A stretch of DNA of 60,000 nt from Mesostigma viride (Eukaryota > Streptophyta > Mesostigmatophyceae > Mesostigmatales > Mesostigmataceae). The stretch is from contig RPFO01000115.1 of NCBI GenBank assembly GCA_009746045.1, positions 126,001-186,000 of the forward strand, read 5' to 3'. Positions 52,776-60,000 of this stretch are shown in pieces. Each line of letters starts with the position of its first letter. Position 1 is the stretch's first letter. The notes under the pieces were generated by a model. It had not been told where the DNA came from. It ran no database searches and saw only the letters and a list, made by a program, of their open reading frames with translations. Position numbers and translations under genes: made by a program.

Positions 52776-53714
52776 TCCTCACCTTTGACACCATTAATTA
52801 ATTAATTAATTAGGGACATAACTCCGTTGGGAGTATATGTAGCACATAGCCCTGAGAAGGGGCATATGAGCCTATAATACATTCTAAGCTACTTCCTGCA
52901 AGGGTGGGAATGTAAACAACACTTGCTCTAGGTGCACCAGGGCACCCGCACCCTCATGGTCTATCACGCTATGCCCGGGTAAGGGGGGGAGCATGCCTGT
53001 GAGGGGGAAGATCATCATGGCTATACAAGAGCTATGGCATGGCTTCTCAGCAGAGAGTGACTCCCTGCATGGGCACAACATTACTAAATAGGCTAGGCAT
53101 CGTCTGGAGTGTGGCACATCATAGGCACACATGTACATGACTAAAAGGCTAGGCCTCAGCTGGTATAGTGCCTGTAGTAGGCGGGCATGTACAAGGCCAC
53201 TGTCTAACTATTCTACACTACTGCTGTATTCCCCTAGGCTGGGGCTGGAGTTGCTGGGGCCGCGGTGGTCGAGGGGGTCGCTTGCCAGGGCTTGTGGCCG
53301 ACGTAGATGGCCGCCCCCTTCCAGTACACCGGCTGGCCCGCCTTGGTCTGCCGGAGCTGGAGGTAGGTCGACCATAGCTCCCGTCGCCGTTGTTGCTGTG
53401 CCAGGGTCAAGTCGTCGTCAAGGGTGAAGAGAGTCTTCTCGAGCCGCTTGCGGCGTCTGAGAAAAGAAATTTTTGACACCATGGCGGATAAGATGGAGTT
53501 CCTCAAGTGTCGCAAGCGGCTTGGGGGGACCGCCTACACGCTGGACGACGACTTGACCTTGACGCAGCAACAACGGCGACGGGAGTTATGGCCGACCTAC
53601 CTCCAGCTTCGGCAGACGGCGGGGCAGAAGCCGGTCTACTGGAAGGGGGCGGACATCTACGTCGCCCACAAGCCCTGGCAGGCGACCCCTGCAACCCCAG
53701 CCACCCCAGCCTAG
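52776..53714 (+). pseudogene. ORF1 C-terminal fragment split by an insertion
   Basis: A plus-strand ORF1 tail reads LTFDT (52778-52794), is interrupted by the insert at 52795-53471, and resumes at 53483 as ADKMEFLKCRKRL, then DDDLTLTQQQRRRELWPTYL and VAHKPWQ, with a stop near 53712. The insert is flanked by TTTGACACCAT at 52784-52794 and 53472-53482. It is an old, divergent ORF1 copy. Confidence 0.75.
52795..53471 (-). mobile_element. 5'-truncated ORF1-only LINE with 11-bp TSD
   Basis: This 677-bp minus-strand insert is bounded by TTTGACACCAT on both sides. It contains the ORF1 C-terminus (KISFLRRRKRLEKTLFTLDD, TYLQLRQTKAGQPVYW), the common 3' UTR and a (TTAA)n tail. It inserted antisense into another ORF1 copy. 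Confidence 0.88.
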
Positions 53715-54069
53715 GGAATATATAGCAGTAGTGTAGACTAGAAAGCTTAGTGACGTGGCCATGTATGCCTACGTGATGGGCCCACACCCGCCCTTGCAAT
53801 AGCCGTAGCAATGTCGAGTCATGCTTTGCCCATGCAGGGAGGCAAGCCCAGACAGTCCAGTTACTGTCTGAATGTGCTCGGGGCGCGCGATGAGGGTGGT
53901 GTCATCCGCATAAATCAGGCCGGACAGGCGGTAGCCAGTGCCACCGCCGCCGTGCTCGCGCTCGTTAAGGATGTCCAAGCCGGGCTAGCTAGCTCGAACA
54001 GTAAAGCGCGCACGTGCCCAGCGCATGTCGTGATCCACGACAATTTAATGAACAGATATGGGCCGACAG

Positions 54070-54253
54070 ATGTGGGCAAGCCACCTCCCCCCAAGCGGAG
54101 GAGGCGTTTTGATGAGTAGTGTAGTTAGGATTTTCTAGATAGCTTAGAGTTAGTATAGTTCGATCACGCGGCTTCCTCCACCCCATCCATCATGGAATAT
54201 GTGCTACATGACCTCCCCACGGAGGCATGTTATAATTTAATTTTTTTTTTAAT
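54070..54253 (+). mobile_element. Short LINE 3' fragment
   Basis: A plus-strand piece with GKPPPPKRRRRFDE, stop, 3' UTR (TAGTTAGGATTTTCTAGATA, GGAATATGTGCTACATGACC) and a T/A tail. It is flanked by ATGGGCCGACA copies. It is the same family as 12525-13076 but more 5'-truncated. Confidence 0.8.
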
Positions 54254-54264
54254 ATGGGCCGACA

Positions 54265-56701
54265 TAAATCAGGGTTGGTATGCTCGGCGCCCCCCCGCCG
54301 CCTCCGCCGCTTGGCCCTCTGGCGGCCGCACGCCTGGCAGTAGCACCGGCGGACGTCCCTGCGCCGCCCACGCCGCCCGCCGCTGAGCAGGACTACACGT
54401 ACCCAGCCCTGACGGAACCCCTGGCCCACCCCAACGAGCTCCCGCCGTTCACCGAGCTCGAGCTGAGCACCGCCGCCAAGCAACTCCGCTTCTATGCTGC
54501 CGTTGGACCTGACCAGCTCCCAGCCCCGGTGATTAAGCTGACGGCGCTCACGGGGTTCCTGCTTGACGTCTGCAACCGGATCCTGCTTGCCGACGCGCCG
54601 CCGATTCCTGAGTGGCAGCACAGCTACCGTATTATGCTGTACAAAAACAAAGGTTCCCCTGACGACCCCGCCAACTACAGAGGAGTCTGCATCCAGAGCG
54701 CCGCACTTAAGTTGTTCATGCGCATGATCCTCAACCGCCTTCGTTCTGCTCTCGACTGTCACCTTGGGGAAAGTCAAATGGGCTTCCGTCCTGGGCGCAA
54801 CACCGTCATGGCCATCTTCGTCGCGCGTCGCCTCTTCGAGGAAATCGCTCTCCTGCAACCTGGTGAGTTTCCCGCCATCCTGATCTTCGTCGACTTCATC
54901 AAGGCTTTTGATTCTGTCCTCTGGGACGCTCTATGGGCTGTACTTGCTCGCGCTCGCGTCCCCACTCCCCTGATTACCGTCATCCGCACGCTGTATGAGG
55001 GGTCGACCACTTCGGTGCGCACTCAACACGGCATTACCCCGCCCTGCCCACTGCAGACCGGCGTCTGGCAGGGTTGCGTCCTGTCGCCGTACCTGTTTAT
55101 TATTGTAGTGGATTATGTTATGCGCCAGGCACGTGCTCGCTTTGCTAGCATTGCAGGCCGTGCCCCTGGCCTAGCGATCACGAACGAGCTTGGGGAAGGG
55201 GGGCCGACTAACAAGCAGAATTTACTAGCTGACCTCATTTATGCCGACGACATCACGCTCATCGAGAAGCCGGAGTCTGCCCAACTTTGGCTGGACTGCC
55301 TGGCGCTCGAGGCTCGGGCGGTTGGTCTAGAAATCAGCCCCAAAACGGAGGCCCTGGCCCTCGGCATGGCAGGGCCCCCACCCACACTCCGCCTCTTAGA
55401 CGATGCCGAGGTCAACTACCCTACTTCAGGCCGCTTCAAGCTGCTCGGCAGTTGGCTTCCTGACTGCGAGGACGACATGACGAAACGGATCGGCATGGCG
55501 TGGGCGCACCTCCATGACCACCGCCGCTGGTGGAGCAACCCCGCCCTACCCCGGATCGTCAAGCGTGACCTCTTCAAGGTCGTCATTCTGACGATCCTGA
55601 CCTACGGCGCCGAGACGTGGACACTGATGCAGGAGCTGGAGCAACGACTCGACGGCGCCGTCACCAAGATGCTGCGCAAGGCCCTTAACATCCCCTTTGG
55701 TTTGCACATTAGTAATGAGGATTTGTACGCTGATTTGCCCTATGTTTCCCACATTATTAGGCACAGGCGCCTGGGCCTAGCCGGGCACCTGGCCCGCACA
55801 GATCAGGTAGATACATCAGATAGACTAGCTGGCACCAAGCCCGCCCAGCCTGGGCGATATGTCCTCACCTGGCGTGCCCCCGGCCGCGCGCGGCAGGGCC
55901 GCCACCCGTGGACTTTTCGTGATAGACTCGGCATGGACATGTGCTACACTAGACGTGACGGGCTCACCCCCGGGCAGCCTCCTGGTTTGTCTGTAATATG
56001 GAGGCAGATGGTGCGCAAGGATAGATGGCAAGTAGTGATGAAGGAGACCACCCCCAAGCCTGTGGGGGCTCCGCGTGTGACCAAGTATGGCATTCATAGC
56101 GATTCGGGCCGCGGTGCCCACACCCCTGTAACTAGGACCTAGATAGCTTATACCATCCATTCCATCCCATGTTCCCCTCCCACTGAGGACTTATGCTCAC
56201 GTGACGCAGTCACGTGTCTATTAATTAATTAATAAATCAGGGCAGCCGTGGACGCGCTTTATTTAATCATGTACATGTGTGCCTATGATGAGCCACCCTC
56301 CAGATGATGCCTAGGCTGCTTTATTTAGTTATGCTGTGCCCGCATGCAGGGAGTAACTCTCTGCTGAGACGCCATGGCCTAGCTTTTTTGTATAGCTATG
56401 CTGATCTTCCCCCCCATGACAGGCTCCCCCTTCGCTGGGCATAGCTTGAAGATCATGGGGATGCAAGCTAGTGCCCTGGTGCACCTAGAGCAAGGGTCCT
56501 TTACATTCCCACCCTTGCAGGAAGTAGCTTAGAATGTATACTGATGGGCCATATGCCCCTTCTCTGGGCTATGTGCTACATATACTCCCAACGGAGTTAT
56601 GTTCCTAATTAATTAATTAATTAATTAATTAATTAATTAATTAATTAATTTAATTAATTAATTAATTTAATTAATTAATTAATTAATTAATTAATTAATT
56701 A
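54265..56701 (+). mobile_element. RT-coding LINE insertion with 11-bp TSD
   Basis: This 2437-bp insert is flanked by ATGGGCCGACA at 54254-54264 and 56702-56712. It comprises a long reverse-transcriptase ORF, the common LINE 3' UTR (about 56230-56610) and a long (TTAA)n tail with TTTAA interruptions (56609-56701). No endonuclease domain is present upstream of the RT, so the copy is 5'-truncated or the element lacks one. Confidence 0.88.
54280..56142 (+). CDS. Non-LTR retrotransposon reverse transcriptase (620 aa)
   Basis: This is an uninterrupted 620-aa frame. It would copy the element's RNA at the insertion site. The RT palm motifs are in order: YKNKGSPDDPANYRGVCI (121-138), FVDFIKAFDSV (motif A, 203-213), GVWQGCVLSPYLF (motif B, 261-273) and YADD (motif C, 321-324, catalytic Asp pair). 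A C-terminal domain follows with ILTYGAETWTL, HRRLGLAGHLART and LSVIWRQMVRKDRW, as in plant and algal LINE proteins. The Pro-rich N-terminus (MLGAPPPPPP) may not be the original start because the element appears 5'-truncated. All catalytic residues are present, so enzyme activity is plausible. Other RT copies in the window are decayed versions of related families. Confidence 0.9.
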   Translation: MLGAPPPPPPLGPLAAARLAVAPADVPAPPTPPAAEQDYTYPALTEPLAHPNELPPFTELELSTAAKQLRFYAAVGPDQLPAPVIKLTALTGFLLDVCNRILLADAPPIPEWQHSYRIMLYKNKGSPDDPANYRGVCIQSAALKLFMRMILNRLRSALDCHLGESQMGFRPGRNTVMAIFVARRLFEEIALLQPGEFPAILIFVDFIKAFDSVLWDALWAVLARARVPTPLITVIRTLYEGSTTSVRTQHGITPPCPLQTGVWQGCVLSPYLFIIVVDYVMRQARARFASIAGRAPGLAITNELGEGGPTNKQNLLADLIYADDITLIEKPESAQLWLDCLALEARAVGLEISPKTEALALGMAGPPPTLRLLDDAEVNYPTSGRFKLLGSWLPDCEDDMTKRIGMAWAHLHDHRRWWSNPALPRIVKRDLFKVVILTILTYGAETWTLMQELEQRLDGAVTKMLRKALNIPFGLHISNEDLYADLPYVSHIIRHRRLGLAGHLARTDQVDTSDRLAGTKPAQPGRYVLTWRAPGRARQGRHPWTFRDRLGMDMCYTRRDGLTPGQPPGLSVIWRQMVRKDRWQVVMKETTPKPVGAPRVTKYGIHSDSGRGAHTPVTRT

Positions 56702-57462
56702 ATGGGCCGACAGGACACAAGCTTGCCACACCCCGTGCCGGGTGAAGGGGGATCTAATGGTGAGGTGGTGCCTTCCGCAGTCCGCACTACTGCGGCTGTG
56801 AGCCCTCATGTATACAGTCTCGACGAATGGCAGCAACAAACGCTGGTGGTACCCGGTCCCGAGCTAGGATAGCCCGACCAAAGAGCCTCCCAGAGCGGGC
56901 CGTGCATGTTAAAGGCCTTGATGTAGTCGACAAATTAAAATAAAGACCAGCGGCAAAACATCAGGGCAAAGGCGACGCACCTCCTACATCAACCGGCGCG
57001 CGACAAGTACAGCCCTGACAGTGTACGACCACGACGGAAACACATCTGAGACTTACCCAGGTGTGGGTTCAGCGCGGCGCGGAGCAGGTCAGTGTGTGCA
57101 CAGCATATCATGCGCATGAAGACCTTCAGCGCGGCGCTCTGGAGGCAGACACCCCGCTAGTTACCGGGGTCAGCAGCAGAGCCCAATTCTTGTACAGCAG
57201 TGATGACTCCTATGGCCGTACGTCTGCCAGACTGCCACTCACTGAGCCTAGGCGGAGGCTCATCGGAGAGCAGGACACGGTTGCAGAGCGCCAGCAGAAG
57301 ATCCCTCACCGCCGGGTCGATCAGGGGTCTTCAGCAGCTCAACAGAAAGGTGGTCGGCACCGACCGCCGCGTCGTACCGCAGGCGAGCAAGCGGCGCCGT
57401 CCAATTCGATCCTTCAAAGGGAAGGGGTGGACGACGTCCTTGGTGGCAAGGCAACCCTCCTG

Positions 57463-57530
57463 CAATTAATTAATTAATCAATTAATTAATTAATTAATTA
57501 ATTAATTAATTAATTAATTTTAATTAAGGG
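57463..57530. repeat. (TTAA)n run
   Basis: About 16 TTAA units with two irregularities, at the edge of the minus-strand LINE copy. The same tetramer forms LINE tails elsewhere in the window. Confidence 0.9.
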
Positions 57531-57544
57531 GACGGGACACCCCC

Positions 57545-57568
57545 GAATTTTTTGGCGCCAAAAAATTC
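57545..57568. promoter_or_regulatory. Perfect 24-bp palindrome with E2F-like core
   Basis: The sequence is self-complementary over 24 bp around the centre TTTGGCGCCAAA. That core contains two opposed TTTGGCGC sites resembling E2F/DP binding sites (TTTSSCGC). No gene start is recognisable nearby, so regulatory function is speculative; it may be a relic of a transposon end. Confidence 0.4.
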
Positions 57569-57876
57569 GCGCCGGAGCCGAAGGTCACAAATTTCACGTG
57601 CACGGTGCGCGCACCCCTTGCGGAAGTGGCCATGGCGACTGCGTTCAGGCGAAACTACCACACTAGGGCAGGCGAAATGCAAAAATTTTACTCGAATCTA
57701 AAAGGAGATGAGTTTATGATGTTAGTTTTTGGCGGAAATCAGCTGGTTTACAATATCGCTGTTGTTTTTTTATGCCATCGGCATGGGGGGTAATCTGAAT
57801 TTTTTGGTCGCGCGGAATGAAATAGAATTCATGATAGCGGCTGTAAAATAGCGGTTTTGGGGGCTGTTCTGACCTT

Positions 57877-58230
57877 GAATTGAATTGAATTGAATTGTAA
57901 CATAACTCCGTTGGGAGTATATGTAGCACATAGCCCTTGAGAGGGGGCATATGGCCTATCATACATCCTAAGCTACTTCCTGCAAGGGTGGGGATGTAAA
58001 GGACCCTTGCTCTAGGTGCACCAGGGCACTTGCATCCCCATGATCTTCAGGCTATGCCCAGCGAAGGGGGAGCCTGTCATGGGGGGGAAGATCAGCATAG
58101 CTATACAAAAAGGCTAGGGCATGGCGTCTCAGCAGAGAGTTACTCCCTGCATGGGCACAACAGAGCTAAATAAAGCTAGGCATCATCTGGAGTGTGGCAC
58201 ATCATAGGCACACATGTACATGATTAAATT
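57877..58230 (-). mobile_element. LINE 3' UTR with (AATTC)n tail
   Basis: A minus-strand copy of the common LINE 3' UTR (blocks ACTCCGTTGGGAGTATATGT, GCACATAGCCC, TGCACCAGGGCAC and CATAGGCACACATGTACATG as seen on the plus strand). Its tail at 57877-57898 is (GAATT)n and not TTAA. No coding sequence remains. Confidence 0.8.
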
Positions 58231-59290
58231 TAAGCTGACCTTGAAGCAGGCATTAATATCGGTTGCATCGAATTCTAAACCGAGCTGGTGCTTTTTGCCA
58301 GATTTTCGGCCATTATCGGTAAGTAATTGTTCAGACCTGCGCAGTGCGTGTCTGACCTGTCCATGGAAGAACGGCTGTTGTTGCGCGCCTGGGCGAGGGA
58401 TTTACGAGGGCAAGGTACAGATTTGTCGCGAACGTTATCTGCTATCGGTGCTTTCTTCTATGAGCTCATCGTTCGAGGTTTTTTGCGTTCTTTTTGGGCA
58501 GTTTCCGCCAGCTAGCTCGCCGTCGCTTGCCGTTGTGTTGTCGAATACCTGGCAGCTTTAGATTGTTTTCGTTGATGTCGTGATCAGGGCCGCTTCAGTC
58601 GCAGCCTATAGCTCTTCGGGAAGGTATAAGGCATTTCATAAAACGTGTTCTGGCAAGGATGTTGTGCGTATGGACGCTTCTTGTTGTTTGAGAGTGACGC
58701 ACCCTCTCCTCACAGGCCGCAGCGGCATCACAGCGCTCATGCGGTGAAGGGCCGCCAATGGTTTCTTTGCATTTTATCGTGCAGGGATGGAAGTGTTATA
58801 GTGATGATGATGTTGGAGATATTGCATTTGTGTGACTGCATGTAGATAGCTGGCACCAATGGTTGTTTGAGCTTTCCTTTGTTATGATGATGTGACAAGA
58901 CTACAATGTGCTGAGCCAACCATGGTTGACATGCATGACTGCATGCAAGCTATATATACCATGTTCTTACTTGGTTCCTTGCCCTCCATAGTCCCAGTTT
59001 GTCATCCATGCCGGGGAGGACAGTTTAGGAGGTGTTGTTGTGTTGATTAGCTTGGTTGGCATCAACCTTACACTCTAACCTGGGAGAAACATAGGAAATG
59101 CCGCTTAGGCATGTTAGGGCTACCATCGTCAAGGCTATGCACATATTTACAAGGCTGGCCATGCTGGAGGGATGATGAAGACATATGAGGTGCGTGGCCA
59201 CCCCTTTGTACTTTGTAAACATACTCTGCATGGTTTTGGTGCATGTTGGATGGCATATTAAGTGGCACTGTGGGGTTACTAACTTACTGA
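58231..59290. other. No recognisable gene
   Basis: Mixed-composition sequence with only short frames and no domain. A frame at 58327-58515 is not supported by any motif. Confidence 0.4.
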
Positions 59291-60000
59291 GTGGTCCTTA
59301 GCGCCTTGTCATGTGGTCATATAGGAAACCCATCAACTTGAGCAGTTCTTGTCGCAATGACCCCCCACATTGAGCATGCGTTGCCGTCAGCGTGCAAGAG
59401 TTGATTATGTGTGCTTTGGTCAGTTTGCAGATGTCTTTGATGAAGAAGGAGGTGCTAGTGTGGCTAAATGGTTACTCTAATTTCCTTGTAGCGTCTACAT
59501 GGGTGGCCGTCTTGGAATGGTTGTAACTTGGGCAGTTCTTGTCAGAATGGCGTCAAACCTTGAACATAGGAGGTACCATATGTGCAGAGAATGGTAGTAT
59601 GTGGTTTGGCCAGTTTTCATGAGGCTTCGATGTATAAAGGGGTGTTAGTGTGGTTAAATACTAGCTAAAACCTCCCTTAGCTTCGTCACAGGTGGCAATC
59701 TAGGAATATCCATCAAATAGGGCTGCGCTTGTCAGAATGACCTGAAAATTTGGGGCTGCATGTCCCCCAACCTCTAGTATTTGGGAATATATGATTTGGC
59801 CCTATTCCATGTGTTTATGATTTGATAATTTTTTTTTTCATTAAAAAAGTACCCTTTTTGCGGGAAAATCCATCAATGTGTGTAAACATGATTATTTTGT
59901 GCTCAAAATTAGGTAGCATTTCTCAAAAGTCAGGGAACTATATGGGAATATATGATTTGGTCCCAATATGTTTGCCCACTGCCCTAGGAAAAATGTGACT
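59290..60000. repeat. Degenerate tandem repeat of about 190 bp
   Basis: The block AGCAGTTCTTGTCGCAATGA (59340) recurs as GGCAGTTCTTGTCAGAATGG (about 59531) and GGCTGCGCTTGTCAGAATGA (about 59721). The block GTGCTAGTGTGGCTAAAT (59451) recurs as GTGTTAGTGTGGTTAAAT (about 59643). Spacing is about 190 bp. GGGAATATATGATTTGG appears at 59783 and 59943. The array continues past the window edge. Confidence 0.7.

Larger units (their letters stand above)
53845..57465 (-). mobile_element. Minus-strand LINE RT copy with two insertions at one site
   Basis: Host pieces on the minus strand are 57465-56702 (RYDAAVGADHLSVELLK and, near 56930, the motif A region; badly decayed) and 54069-53845 (YADDTTLIA and the LSGLASL region). 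Between them lie a LINE 3' fragment (54070-54253) and the RT-coding element (54265-56701). The target sequence ATGGGCCGACA occurs three times, at 54058, 54254 and 56702. The interruption is at the same RT codons (LSPYLF) as in the copy at 9013-13380. Confidence 0.75.

Overview
The window is nuclear DNA of a photosynthetic eukaryote, most likely a green alga. It is GC-rich, its genes are split by long GT-AG introns, and one gene encodes a plastid-type ascorbate peroxidase with an N-terminal transit-like extension. Microsatellites, minisatellites and nested transposons are abundant. No rRNA, tRNA, CRISPR array or bacterial-style operon was seen. Species cannot be fixed from the sequence alone.

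Layout. 1-8.4 kb holds no recognisable gene; it carries several tandem repeats, a 1.06-kb polypurine GGA tract and a C-rich array with a unit of about 270 bp. 8.4-20.2 kb is a nested transposon cluster: non-LTR (LINE) fragments on both strands, ORF1-only LINE insertions with clear target-site duplications (TSDs), a 1.7-kb TTAA-flanked element with 15-bp inverted repeats, and a hAT element with an 8-bp TSD that contains a LINE. 20.85-29.15 kb (minus strand) is a five-exon gene for a 1535-aa protein joining a FEN1/XPG-like nuclease fold, with several catalytic acids lost, to a superfamily-2 helicase with intact motifs. 29.2-31.5 kb is intergenic and full of (GTT)n-linked repeats. 31.55-33.82 kb encodes a DCC/DUF393 protein with a transit-like N-terminus. 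About 34.4-42.45 kb encodes an unusual fusion: a ROK/polyphosphate-glucokinase-like domain that has lost its catalytic motifs, then one canonical and one degenerate EF-hand, then a thioredoxin-like domain with a CRPC site. 45.27-51.97 kb encodes ascorbate peroxidase in ten exons. 52-58.2 kb is a second nested LINE cluster, with one long reverse-transcriptase ORF. 58.2-60 kb shows no gene, only a degenerate repeat of about 190 bp.

The most unusual signal is shared by introns of the helicase and ROK-thioredoxin genes. Tandem repeats there begin exactly at the 5' splice site, and several repeat units contain a copy of the preceding exon's last bases plus the GT donor. One intron therefore carries up to 15 regularly spaced donor-like sites. 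Reading through past the true donor meets stops in the cases checked.

Three host genes have plausible plastid or redox links (DCC protein, EF-hand/thioredoxin fusion, ascorbate peroxidase), but clustering of function is only suggestive. The two LINE clusters are related: ORF1-only elements share their 3' UTR with the RT-coding element, which would fit mobilisation in trans.
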